From AG25 sp035517615 (lineage in GTDB: Bacteria; Gemmatimonadota; Gemmatimonadetes; Gemmatimonadales; GWC2-71-9): DNA of 64,000 nt. Each line of letters starts with the position of its first letter. The stretch's first letter is position 1. The notes beneath the pieces were generated by a model. That model was given only the letters and a program-made list of their open reading frames with translations, was not told where the DNA came from and made no database searches. The position numbers were made by a program, and so were the translations under genes. Shown here piece by piece: positions 7,371 through 15,702 of the stretch. The stretch covers positions 21,454-85,453 of the forward strand of contig DATIYM010000056.1 of assembly GCA_035517615.1 (NCBI GenBank), in the 5' to 3' direction.

Positions 7371-9648
7371 GGACCTGCGGGAACCGCGAGAACCGCTCAC
7401 CCTGCTTCTCAATTGCGGCGCCGAGGCGGATCCCGTCCTCGTTGCGCGCCGCGCGGCGCGCGCCGTGCTCGGCTCCTCATCTGGCGGTCGGGAGAACCTG
7501 CCGTGGCTCTCACCGCACGAGCAACCGGCTGTGACGCGGTTGCGCGAGATCATCGCGGCATACGGCGGGGCCCTGCTCGCGGACGCCGTCGGGCTCGGAA
7601 AATCGTATGTCGCGCTCGCGGTCGCGTTGTCGTCGCCCGATCCATTTGTCCTCGTCGTTCCCGCGGTGCTTGCTCCGCAATGGGCGAATCTGCTCGCGGA
7701 GATGCGAGCCAGGGCAGGGGCGATCATCACCCACGAGTCGCTCAGCACACGTCATGCGGCGGCGTTTCCATCCGGACCGTGTCGACTGTGCATCGTCGAC
7801 GAGGCTCATCGTTTTCGCAATTCCAAAACCAACCGCTATCAAGCGCTCGCCAAGGCTGTAGTCGGGGTTCCTGTTCTCCTCGTGACCGCAACCCCGGTGC
7901 ACAACGGGCTGGGAGATCTCCTGCACCTGTTCAAGCTGTTTCTGCGCGACGATGCATTGGCTCCGCTCGGCATCGGATCGCTCGCGGACCCGAGTGGTGT
8001 ACCGCGAGAACTGCTTCAGGCTGCGATCGCCCGCCTCACGGTCGCTCGGTCGCGAACCCGGGTGCGCACCGGCTACGCCGCCGGCCCGCGTCAACACTTG
8101 CAATTCCCGGAACGAGCGGTGGGGCAGGTCGTCCGCGCCGGTCCCATCGCCGAAGCCGAGATGGAAACGCTCGTAAGCGGCGTCGGACGCCTCGACGTCC
8201 AGGAGGCCGGCTCACTGTTTCGGCTGATGCTGTTGAGTCGCCTTGCTTCGAGCATGCCAGCATTCGCCGCCACGCTGCGCCGCTACCTCACCTGTCTCGA
8301 ACAGACCGGGCGCGCCGCGAGCGAAGGCCGGTTGCTCACGAGGCGCGAATTTCGGCGTCTCTTCCCTGAAGCCTCGATGGATGCTCTGCAGCTCGCGTTA
8401 TTCCCGGTGCTGCTCCCGGCGGGTGGCCGCGTCGACTGCTTCGAAGCGGGCGCGCGCGCCGCCGAGCTTCTGCAGGTCGTGACGCAGTTCCGCGCGCTCC
8501 CCGACCCTAAGCTGCGCCTGCTGACGGAGCTGGTTGAATCCCAAGAGTGCAAGACGATCGTTTTCACGAACAGCCGTGAAACCGCGCGGTATCTATCCGG
8601 CGGTCTGGCCCACCGGCGAGCCGCCGCGGTGTCGGGGGAAGGTGGGCTGTTTGGCCGGGCGCGAGCCCGGCGGCTCGAGGTCCTGCGCGCATTCGCTCCC
8701 GCAGCACAACACGCGCGCACTCCTCCACCCTGGCTCGAGACGGACCTGCTGATCGCGACCGATCTCCTGAGCGAGGGGCTGAACCTGCAAGACGCGGCGC
8801 GTGTGATTCACTACGACGTGCCTTGGACGCCCGCACGGCTGGCACAGCGGGTTGGCCGGATCGATCGACTCGGGTCGCAACACCCTCGGATCGAAACGAT
8901 CACATTCGTTCCTCCCTCGGTGCTCGCCCTTGCCCTGGCCCTCGAAGAGCGTCTTGCGTTCAAGAAGCGCATGCAGATTCTGGCCGGCGCGGCGCAGGTA
9001 GAAAGCATGCGCGGAGCGGATCGTGTCGATGGCTTCGATTGGTGTGACCGGCTGCATGAGCTAGCGGGCGGCTCATCATCAACGGCTGAGCGCACTGGGC
9101 CCGTCTGGGCCTGTGTCCGGGGAAAGTGCAATGCGGCCGTCCTCGTAGTGAAGGTCGGGTCTCTGGTCGAGATGCTCGTGATCGACGAGGTCGGGGTCCA
9201 CGCCGATCCCGCCCGGGCTACCGGGCTGCTCGAACAGGCGTGCACGGGGGAGTGCCTCTCCGCCCAGCGCGCGGCACTCGATGCGGCTCTCGAACGGGCG
9301 GCACCTCTGCTGCGGGCTCGACTCGAGACGATCGCCCGAGCACGCTGGCGTACCGTCGATCGCGACCACGTGGGGCGGCGCCTCGTACCGCTGATCCTCG
9401 CCGACGCGCGGCGTGCGGCGCGCCGGGGGGACGCCAAAGCGCTCGAACGGCTCGACGTCACCGCGGGTCGCCTGTGCCGCGGGATGACCGCGGGTGAAGA
9501 GCTGCTGCTCCACGACCTCGTCCAGCGGCCTGATTCGCTGACCGCCCCCGATCTCGTGGAATGGCAGGACCGGCTTCCGCCGTATGAACGCACCGATGTT
9601 CCCCCCGCAGCCGCGCTTGTCGCCGCGCTTCTGGTCGTGTCCCGTTAG
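7291..9648 (+). CDS. SNF2-type DEAH helicase, partner of the methylase
   Basis: Superfamily 2 helicase of up to 785 aa. Visible motifs are GLGKS Walker A (101-105), DEAH (170-173), the SAT-equivalent TATPVHNG, and a C-terminal RecA domain with TNSRE, ATDLLSEGLNLQ and motif VI QRVGRIDRLGSQ (about 519-530). This is the HepA/SNF2-like group that translocates on double-stranded DNA. The first ATG gives an 80-nt overlap with the methylase gene; ATG 7321 (50-nt overlap) is equally possible. The C-terminal 200 residues are helical with no recognised nuclease motif. It probably supplies translocation or remodelling to a DNA-modification defence system with the upstream methylase, similar to DrmD. Confidence 0.85.
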   Translation: MTWSPNSSSWMRPTAAHSAVWPRILSEDLREPREPLTLLLNCGAEADPVLVARRAARAVLGSSSGGRENLPWLSPHEQPAVTRLREIIAAYGGALLADAVGLGKSYVALAVALSSPDPFVLVVPAVLAPQWANLLAEMRARAGAIITHESLSTRHAAAFPSGPCRLCIVDEAHRFRNSKTNRYQALAKAVVGVPVLLVTATPVHNGLGDLLHLFKLFLRDDALAPLGIGSLADPSGVPRELLQAAIARLTVARSRTRVRTGYAAGPRQHLQFPERAVGQVVRAGPIAEAEMETLVSGVGRLDVQEAGSLFRLMLLSRLASSMPAFAATLRRYLTCLEQTGRAASEGRLLTRREFRRLFPEASMDALQLALFPVLLPAGGRVDCFEAGARAAELLQVVTQFRALPDPKLRLLTELVESQECKTIVFTNSRETARYLSGGLAHRRAAAVSGEGGLFGRARARRLEVLRAFAPAAQHARTPPPWLETDLLIATDLLSEGLNLQDAARVIHYDVPWTPARLAQRVGRIDRLGSQHPRIETITFVPPSVLALALALEERLAFKKRMQILAGAAQVESMRGADRVDGFDWCDRLHELAGGSSSTAERTGPVWACVRGKCNAAVLVVKVGSLVEMLVIDEVGVHADPARATGLLEQACTGECLSAQRAALDAALERAAPLLRARLETIARARWRTVDRDHVGRRLVPLILADARRAARRGDAKALERLDVTAGRLCRGMTAGEELLLHDLVQRPDSLTAPDLVEWQDRLPPYERTDVPPAAALVAALLVVSR

Positions 9649-9656
9649 TTTGCGGC

Positions 9657-10304
9657 GTGAACTTTTCGACTTACTTGTTCGATCTGGACGGGACGGTCGT
9701 GGACTCGATCGAGCTGATTCTGCGGTCGTATCGCCACACGATGCGGACCCATCGGGGTGAAGTACCCCCCGACGACTTGTGGCTCGAAGGATTGGGCAAG
9801 CCGATTTGGGTACAGCTCAGGCATTGGAGCGAGAGCCCTGAGGAGATCGCGGCGATGGTCGAGACCTACCGCGAGTACAACATGGCCCATCATGACGAGC
9901 TGGTGCGTCCGTATGACGGCGTCGTTGACGTCGTGAGGCTTCTCAAGAGCCGCGGCAAGCGCGTCGGGCTCGTGACGAGCAAGGTGCGTACCGGCGCCGA
10001 GCGCGGCCTGCGTGTCGCCGGGCTGATGAGCGCGTTCGACACGATCGTGCCGGCGGACGAGGTGACGAACCCCAAGCCGCATCCCGAACCCGTCCTCATC
10101 GCGATGGAACGACTCGGCGCTGAGCCCGAAACGACCGTATTCATCGGTGACTCACGCCACGATATCGTCTCCGGCCACGCGGCGAACGTGAAAACCGCGG
10201 CCGCGCTGTGGGGGCCGTTCCAGCGCTCGGATCTCGAGGATCTGCACCCCGACTACTGGCTCGACCGGCCGCAGGACGTTGTCCGGCTGGTTCTGGACGA
10301 CTGA
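9657..10304 (+). CDS. HAD-superfamily phosphatase (phosphoglycolate phosphatase/PpaX-like)
   Basis: HAD subfamily IA hydrolase of 215 aa. Motif I is DLDGT (residues 9-13, with nucleophile Asp9), motif II is VTSK at about 103-106, and motif III/IV is KPHPEP followed by FIGDSRHD. The alpha-helical cap between motifs I and II fits phosphoglycolate phosphatase or pyrophosphatase PpaX. Substrate specificity cannot be assigned. The GTG start at 9657 lies 8 nt after the helicase stop, with a TTAGTT box six nt upstream that may be a -10. The aminotransferase gene follows after 6 nt, suggesting an operon. Confidence 0.85.
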   Translation: MNFSTYLFDLDGTVVDSIELILRSYRHTMRTHRGEVPPDDLWLEGLGKPIWVQLRHWSESPEEIAAMVETYREYNMAHHDELVRPYDGVVDVVRLLKSRGKRVGLVTSKVRTGAERGLRVAGLMSAFDTIVPADEVTNPKPHPEPVLIAMERLGAEPETTVFIGDSRHDIVSGHAANVKTAAALWGPFQRSDLEDLHPDYWLDRPQDVVRLVLDD

Positions 10305-10310
10305 GCGCCG

Positions 10311-11414
10311 ATGCCGATCCCGTTTGTCTCATTCGAGCTCGAGCGCTGGCAGAGCACGTGGGAAAACCGCGTGCGTTTCAATCTTTCCGAATCCGGCGTC
10401 CATCCTCTCTCGGCCCGCGAGCTGTTCGAGCTCGCCGCAGAGGATCCCGACGCCTTGCTCGACACGCAGCTCGTCTACAGCCAGTCAAATGGCACCGATC
10501 TGCTGCGATCGCGAATCAGCGCCCTCTACCCGGAGGCATCGCCCGATCAGATCCTGGTTACCAACGGGAGCTCGGAGGCGAACTTCGTACTGTGCTGGCG
10601 GCTGATCGAACCCGGCGATCGGGTCGTCGTCATGGTGCCCAACTATCTCCAGACCTGGGGGCTGGTGCAGAACCTGGGTGCGCGGGTCGCACCGCTCGAG
10701 TATCCGGCCGACGCTCGCACCGCGATCACTCCGGGGACGAAACTCGTCGTCATCACGAATCCGCAAAATCCCACGGGCGAAGTGCTCTCCCCCGCCGCGC
10801 GGCGCGAGATCATCGAAGCATGCCGCGCCACGGGCGCATGGTTACTGGCCGATGAGGTGTATCAGGGCGCGGAGCTCGACGGTCAGCTCACCGAATCGCT
10901 CTGGGGGACGTACGAGCGCACCATCGTGGTCAACGGTTTATCGAAAGCGTATGGGTTACCTGGGCTGCGGATCGGTTGGATCGTGGCGCCTCGCCCCATC
11001 ATCGCCGAGGCGTGGGGCCGGCGCGATTACACCACCATCGGTCCGTCACCCCTATCGGATCGGCTCGCCAGCCTCGCCCTCGAGCCCACCACCCGCGCGC
11101 AGATTCTCGAGCGCACGCGCCTCATCCTCGCCACGAACTATCCCGTGCTCCACGCGTGGCTCAAGCGGTTCGGGTCGAGCTTTTCCTGGGCGCCGCCGCA
11201 TGCGGGAGCGATTTGCTGGGTTCGATTCTCGAGCTCGGCCTCTGCGATTGAGATCGTGGAGCACCTCCGGACCGAGCACAGCGTGCTACTCGTCCCGGGG
11301 GAGCATTTTGGCAGCCCCGGCCATCTGCGGTTCGGCTACGGCGATGAGCGCGAGCACCTGAAGGAGGGGCTCGCCGAGGCCGAGCTTGGGCTCGAGCCAT
11401 TCTTCGAGGACTGA
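10311..11414 (+). CDS. class I/II PLP-dependent aminotransferase
   Basis: Fold-type I aminotransferase of 367 aa. It shows NGSSEANF (cofactor phosphate region), the NPQNPTGEVL segment, ADEVYQG (Asp contacting the pyridine nitrogen), and the Schiff-base lysine in NGLSKAYGLPGLRIGW (about residue 210). A C-terminal RFGYG carries the substrate carboxylate-binding arginine. The length is normal for the family. The amino-acid substrate is not clear: similar enzymes include aspartate-type and capreomycidine-synthase-like members. It is probably cotranscribed with the HAD phosphatase 6 nt upstream. Confidence 0.85.
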   Translation: MPIPFVSFELERWQSTWENRVRFNLSESGVHPLSARELFELAAEDPDALLDTQLVYSQSNGTDLLRSRISALYPEASPDQILVTNGSSEANFVLCWRLIEPGDRVVVMVPNYLQTWGLVQNLGARVAPLEYPADARTAITPGTKLVVITNPQNPTGEVLSPAARREIIEACRATGAWLLADEVYQGAELDGQLTESLWGTYERTIVVNGLSKAYGLPGLRIGWIVAPRPIIAEAWGRRDYTTIGPSPLSDRLASLALEPTTRAQILERTRLILATNYPVLHAWLKRFGSSFSWAPPHAGAICWVRFSSSASAIEIVEHLRTEHSVLLVPGEHFGSPGHLRFGYGDEREHLKEGLAEAELGLEPFFED

Positions 11415-11442
11415 GCGGGCTGCGGGTGTCCTCGACGGGATA

Positions 11443-12048
11443 TCAGAGACCGGTCGCTGATAGGGATTCGAGCGCGATCGCAACCTCCAGGGCTAGGTCG
11501 AGGGTGCGTTCGAGCTCGTCATAGATTTCCTTCCATTTGAAGAGTTCCACCGGGTCGCGTTCCGCCTCGAACAACTTGCTCAGCCCATCGTCGTAGATCG
11601 CGTCGCCCTCCGCTTCGAAGCGCTTCGCCTCGACGACGTAGAGCGTCAGCTCCTGCCTGCTCTTGAGCCGCCCGAACGCTTCCGCGACCGTGTCGGTCAT
11701 GCGCGGGATCACCTCCACGAGCCGCCTGACTTCCTCCGAGGCGGGGCCGAGTCGAAAAATTCGGGTGCGGCGCGCGATGCTGTCGATGGCATCCATGACA
11801 TCGTCGAGCTTGGACGCGAAGGCGTGAATCGCCGCTCGATCGAGACGCGTCTTGGCGCGGCCCAGACGGTTCGCAAGTTCGTGAGTGATCTGATCGGCCT
11901 CGTGCTCGAGACGTTCGATCGCAGCGATCTCGGCCAGCCGCTCCTGGGGGACGACGCTGAACAGGGTTGCTAAATGCAGGGCAGCTTCCTTCGTTCGGTC
12001 CGCCATCCCACACAAGAGCTCGAAGAACTGCTCGTCGGCAAACCGCAC
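11443..12048 (-). CDS. DUF47/PhoU-like phosphate transport regulator
   Basis: All-helical protein of 201 aa of the DUF47 (TIGR00153-like) family. It has the PhoU-like helical pattern, including IERLEHEADQITHELANRL and a long run of charged residues around KRFEAEGDAIYDD that binds metals in PhoU relatives. In many genomes this gene neighbours a PiT-type phosphate permease, but none is adjacent here; it stands alone, converging on the aminotransferase gene. A role in controlling phosphate uptake is inferred from the family only. Confidence 0.85.
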   Translation of the reverse strand: MRFADEQFFELLCGMADRTKEAALHLATLFSVVPQERLAEIAAIERLEHEADQITHELANRLGRAKTRLDRAAIHAFASKLDDVMDAIDSIARRTRIFRLGPASEEVRRLVEVIPRMTDTVAEAFGRLKSRQELTLYVVEAKRFEAEGDAIYDDGLSKLFEAERDPVELFKWKEIYDELERTLDLALEVAIALESLSATGL

Positions 12049-12126
12049 AGCGCGCGCTCACTCGGGGGTTTGAGTCGACGCAACATAGCGGCGCTACATC
12101 GGTGTCACTAGGTTAGGTGACCGCTC

Positions 12127-13596
12127 ATGTCGACTCTCCCGGAGCACGAAACCGAATTCGTAAAGGCCATCTCGCGACTCGACGCGACCGCGCTCGTCGT
12201 GGGCTCGATGATCGGGTCGGGAATCTTCATTGTCTCCGCACAGATTCTCCGCGACGTGCACAGCCCAGGCGTGCTGCTCGTCGCCTGGGCCCTCTCCGGA
12301 ATCGTGACCCTCATGGGGGCGCTCACCTATGGCGAGCTCGCGGCGATGTTTCCGCGGGCGGGCGGGCAGTACGTCTACCTGCGCGAGGGAATTTCTCCGC
12401 TGTTCGGATATCTCTACGGTTGGACGCTGTTCGTCGTCATCCAGACAGGCACGATCGCGGCGGTGGCCGTCGCATTCGCCCGGTTTACCGGTGTGCTGTT
12501 TCCGGCGCTCACGCCGGACGTCTTTCTCGGCGGCACGGTCGGCTTTCCCCAACCGATCGGGCCTATCGTCGTGGGGCTGTCACCCCAACGCGTCCTGGCG
12601 ATTCTGTCGGTCGTCGCGCTCACGTGGATCAACGTTCGTGGAGTCCGTACGGCGGCGTTCCTGCAAACCACGTTGACGGCGATCAAGACCGCAACCCTCG
12701 CGGGCCTGATCATTCTTGGATTGACGCTCGGCCGCAATGCCGCCGCCATGGCGGCCAATTTCGGATCCGCTTTCTGGCCGGTACATGGGCTCGGAGTCGC
12801 CGTTCCCGTACTCGCGGCCGCAATGGTCGGATCGCTGTTTTCGATGGACGCCTGGAACAACGTCGGCTTCGCGGCCGGCGAGCTCCGTCATCCGGAACGA
12901 GACCTTCCGTTCGCCATGGCGATCGGCGTGCTGACGGTGACGATCCTCTATCTGCTCGCGAATATCGCGTACCTGAACGTCCTGCCGGCTCAGGCGATCG
13001 CCAACGCTCCACAGGACCGCGTCGCCACGGCGGTCCTGCAGGTGATCCTCGGCGCGCCGGGATTATACGTCATGGCGCTCGCGATCATGATCTCGACCTT
13101 CGGCTGCAACAACGGGTTGATCCTCTCCGGAGCGCGCGTGTTCTATGCGATGGCGCGTGACAATCTGTTCTTCAAGTCGGCGGGCCGGCTGCATCCGCGA
13201 TATCGGACGCCCGCGTTTGCCCTGACCGTGCAGGCGGTGTGGACCTGTATCCTGTGTCTTTCGGGGACCTACAGCCAACTGCTCGAATTCGTGATTTTCG
13301 CCGCGCTCCTGTTCTACATGCTGACGACGATTGGCATGTTCTCCCTGCGCCGGCGGCGTCCCGAGCTCGCGCGACCAGTGCGCGTCCCGGCGTACCCCCT
13401 GCTCCCCGCCGTCTACTTGATCGCGACCGCGCTGATCGCGCTGGCGCTCCTAATCGAGAAAACGACGTACTCGGGTCTCGGATTGGCCTGTGTGCTCCTC
13501 GGTGTGCCAGTCTATGTCCTGTGGAATGCGGCTAACCGCCGCGACCGGCTTTCGTCGCGTGCGCCGCAAATCGGGGATAATCCCCGAGCAGGGTGA
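12127..13596 (+). CDS. APC-family amino acid permease
   Basis: Inner-membrane transporter of 489 aa with twelve predicted membrane helices. The first carries the APC substrate-binding signature VGSMIGSGIFIVSAQI (about residues 25-40), and the sixth the SMDAWNNVGF region. It is most like LAT/SteT-type exchangers or permeases for amino acids. The start is ATG 12127; no clear ribosome site is seen, and TAGGTT/TTAGGT lies 8 nt or so upstream as a possible -10. The 3' end overlaps the convergent prephenate dehydratase gene by 65 bp. Confidence 0.87.
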   Translation: MSTLPEHETEFVKAISRLDATALVVGSMIGSGIFIVSAQILRDVHSPGVLLVAWALSGIVTLMGALTYGELAAMFPRAGGQYVYLREGISPLFGYLYGWTLFVVIQTGTIAAVAVAFARFTGVLFPALTPDVFLGGTVGFPQPIGPIVVGLSPQRVLAILSVVALTWINVRGVRTAAFLQTTLTAIKTATLAGLIILGLTLGRNAAAMAANFGSAFWPVHGLGVAVPVLAAAMVGSLFSMDAWNNVGFAAGELRHPERDLPFAMAIGVLTVTILYLLANIAYLNVLPAQAIANAPQDRVATAVLQVILGAPGLYVMALAIMISTFGCNNGLILSGARVFYAMARDNLFFKSAGRLHPRYRTPAFALTVQAVWTCILCLSGTYSQLLEFVIFAALLFYMLTTIGMFSLRRRRPELARPVRVPAYPLLPAVYLIATALIALALLIEKTTYSGLGLACVLLGVPVYVLWNAANRRDRLSSRAPQIGDNPRAG

Positions 13597-14389
13597 TCTC
13601 CGCGCCCTGCGCGCGCAACGCCGCAAGCACCCGCTGCATGGCGGGATCGTGGATACGACCTTCCACATCGAGGTAGAACAGATACTGCCACGCGGCCGCC
13701 CGATCCGGACGGCTTTCGAGCTTCGTGAGATTGAGTCCCGCCTCCGCAAACGGCGTGAGCGCGTGGGCCAGCGTTCCCGGGCGGTGCGGGAGTCTGAGAC
13801 GAAGCGTCGTCTTCGCCGGGACTTGAGCGTCGGGGGGCGACGCCTGCCGTGCGATCAGCAGAAAACGCGTCTGGTTGTGCGGCTCGTCTTCGATGCGTTC
13901 CACCAGGATCTCGAGTCCATAGCGCCGGGCCGCGAGTGCGCCGGCCACCGCTCCAAGCCCGGGATCGTTGCGTCGCGCGACTTCGGCCGCGGCGCCCGCC
14001 GTGTCATAGAACGCCACCACCTCCGCCTGCGCGAGCTGCGACAGGAATCGCTCGCATTGCGCCAGCGCCACGGGATGGGAGAGCACGCGCCGCAGGGCAT
14101 CTCGCGTGCTGCCGCGGATCGCGAGCAAGCAGTGGTGGACCGGGCTCACGACTTCTCCCACGATGGGAAGTCCCGAGTCCGCGATGAGGTCGTAGTTCGT
14201 TGCGATCGATCCGACGAGCGAATTCTCGATCGGCAGTAAGCCAAAGTCCGCACGACCTTCCTGCGTCGCACTCACGACATCGCGAAATTCCCGACACGGA
14301 ACGGAAACGGCGTCGGGCCGGAGCAGAAACAGCGCCTCCTCACTGTAGGCGCCGGGCTCCCCTTGAAAGGCTATGCGGTTGTTTGGCAT
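13532..14389 (-). CDS. pheA: prephenate dehydratase
   Basis: Monofunctional prephenate dehydratase of 285 aa converting prephenate to phenylpyruvate for phenylalanine synthesis. The catalytic domain starts IAFQGEPGAYSEEA, has LLPIENSLVGSI (substrate contacts), and the conserved NQTRFLLIAR with the catalytic Thr. A C-terminal ACT domain (TTLRLRLPHRPGTLAHAL, ESRPDRAAAWQYLFYLDVEG) carries the GALV/ESRP-type regulatory motifs, so feedback inhibition by phenylalanine is expected. The start is ATG 14389, since the longer open frame upstream is non-homologous and would cross the next promoter. TACCGT lies six nt before the start and may be a -10. Confidence 0.93.
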   Translation of the reverse strand: MPNNRIAFQGEPGAYSEEALFLLRPDAVSVPCREFRDVVSATQEGRADFGLLPIENSLVGSIATNYDLIADSGLPIVGEVVSPVHHCLLAIRGSTRDALRRVLSHPVALAQCERFLSQLAQAEVVAFYDTAGAAAEVARRNDPGLGAVAGALAARRYGLEILVERIEDEPHNQTRFLLIARQASPPDAQVPAKTTLRLRLPHRPGTLAHALTPFAEAGLNLTKLESRPDRAAAWQYLFYLDVEGRIHDPAMQRVLAALRAQGAEITLLGDYPRFAAHATKAGRGG

Positions 14390-14415
14390 CGGGTTACGGT
14401 AACGGTGCCCAAGGG

Positions 14416-14447
14416 TTGCCGATAGTGGGGTTCGGGATATCTTCGGG
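14416..14447 (+). promoter_or_regulatory. promoter with TTCGGG direct repeat, before zinc-ribbon gene
   Basis: A sigma70-like promoter with -35 TTGCCG (14416-14421), a 16-nt spacer, and -10 TATCTT (14438-14443), only six nt before ATG 14450, so the mRNA is probably leaderless. The -10 is flanked by two identical hexamers, TTCGGG at 14431-14436 and 14442-14447, 11 nt apart. The same arrangement occurs before imuB. It may be a shared operator. Confidence 0.55.
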
Positions 14448-14449
14448 TC

Positions 14450-14608
14450 ATGGGCTCGCCAGCGCGTTCCGAAGCCGCCTCGATCACGGCCACACCGGCG
14501 CAGCCGCGCACCGATCCGCCGCCGGCATGTCCCGACTGCGGCGCGGGTCTGGTCCCGCAGTCGGCGTGCTTTGTCTGCATGCACTGCGGTTGGGGGAAGT
14601 GTGGGTAG
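14450..14608 (+). CDS. small zinc-ribbon protein (52 aa)
   Basis: Short gene of 52 codons. After a Pro/Ala-rich N-terminus it has two knuckles, C27-x2-C30 and C43-x2-C46, with further cysteines at 40 and 51 (ACPDCGAGL, CFVCMHCGWGKCG). This closely resembles the C-terminal cysteine-rich tail of B12-dependent ribonucleotide reductase NrdJ, but here it is a free protein. The gene has its own promoter with a -10 six nt before the ATG, so translation is probably leaderless. It overlaps the next gene by 8 nt. The role is unknown: it could be a zinc-binding or redox partner of the radical SAM protein downstream. Confidence 0.7.
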   Translation: MGSPARSEAASITATPAQPRTDPPPACPDCGAGLVPQSACFVCMHCGWGKCG

Positions 14609-15686
14609 CGGATTGCCGCACTCGCACGGGCAGCTGGGGTTGCCCTTATCCGCCGATCCGCCCGCGCCCCGATCCGCCCTTCCAGTTCTCGATGAGCGTC
14701 TGCGCGGCACGAAATTCGTTTCGCTCGTTCCCCAGTCGGTGCTCAACTCCCCCGAGCAGACCGGCATGGACTTCTGGTCGATCAACCCGTACGTCGGGTG
14801 TGAATTCGGATGCAGCTACTGTTATGCACGCTACACGCATCGTTATGCCGTCGAGCGTGCGCATGACAGCGGACGACTGAGCGACGCGGAGTTCCAGGAA
14901 TTCCGCGGACCGGGCGGCTGGGAGGCGTTCGAACGGCGGATTTTCGTCAAACAGCACATCGCGAGCGCACTGGAGCGCGACTTGGCGCGCTACTTTCGTT
15001 CAGTGCGTGCTCCGGCACGCCCCGCGCCGATCGTGATCGGGACAGCGACGGATCCGTATCAGCCGGCGGAGCGGCGGTTCCGGCTCACGCGCCTCGTGCT
15101 GGAGCGACTGGCGCGATACGAGGGCCTGGCGGTGGGGATCATCTCGAAGAGTCCGCTCATCACGCGCGATCTGGAGGTGCTGCAGACGATCGCGTCACGC
15201 TCGGATCTCGAAATCCACGTTTCGCTCGCGACCATCGACGTGGCGCTGATTCGAAAACTCGAAGTGCGCTCGCCGCGGCCCGCAGTGCGGCTCCGCGCGC
15301 TCCGGAAGCTCACTGCGGCCGGCATCAATGCCGGGATGATTGTTGCGCCCGTGATCCCGGGGATTACGGACGACCATGCGCACCTTCGTGCCCTGTTCGC
15401 CGCGGCGCGCGTGGCCGGTGCGCGCCACATCCATGCGGCGCCGCTCCGGCTCTATGGCGGCGTACGTGATCGGTTCCTGCCGGTGCTGGAAGCGGAGTTC
15501 CCCCACCTGGTCGACCGGTATCGCGCCGCTTACCGGCACCACACGAACGCACCGGAACACTATGCCCGGGCACTGCGCCGGCGGATCCAGCGGCTGCAAG
15601 CTGAATTCGGGTTTCGAGTGAATCATGGGATGGAGGATCGATACCAAACGCGGCAGATGGGACCACAAGGTACGCTCGCTTTCTAA
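14601..15686 (+). CDS. SPL-like radical SAM protein (Rv2578c family)
   Basis: Radical SAM enzyme of about 361 aa in the Rv2578c/spore-photoproduct-lyase-like group. The cluster-binding motif C-x3-C-x2-C reads VGCEFGCSYCYARYTHRY. It is followed by TDPYQPAERRFRLTR, typical of the group, and later AGMIVAPVIPGITDD. The chosen GTG 14601 has GGGGAAG (14593-14599) just upstream and overlaps the zinc-ribbon gene; starts at 14571 or TTG 14640 are possible. SplB-type enzymes repair UV lesions by radical chemistry, but the substrate of this family has not been shown to my knowledge. The neighbouring repair genes and shared promoter motif support a nucleic-acid role. Confidence 0.82.
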   Translation: MGSGLPHSHGQLGLPLSADPPAPRSALPVLDERLRGTKFVSLVPQSVLNSPEQTGMDFWSINPYVGCEFGCSYCYARYTHRYAVERAHDSGRLSDAEFQEFRGPGGWEAFERRIFVKQHIASALERDLARYFRSVRAPARPAPIVIGTATDPYQPAERRFRLTRLVLERLARYEGLAVGIISKSPLITRDLEVLQTIASRSDLEIHVSLATIDVALIRKLEVRSPRPAVRLRALRKLTAAGINAGMIVAPVIPGITDDHAHLRALFAAARVAGARHIHAAPLRLYGGVRDRFLPVLEAEFPHLVDRYRAAYRHHTNAPEHYARALRRRIQRLQAEFGFRVNHGMEDRYQTRQMGPQGTLAF

Positions 15687-15702
15687 TGCGGAACGTGGGC
15701 CT

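Noticed and set aside
4347..9648. Complete DISARM or BREX system
   Set aside because: Only the methylase and the helicase are present; no drmABC, pglZ, brxC or other partner lies on either side.
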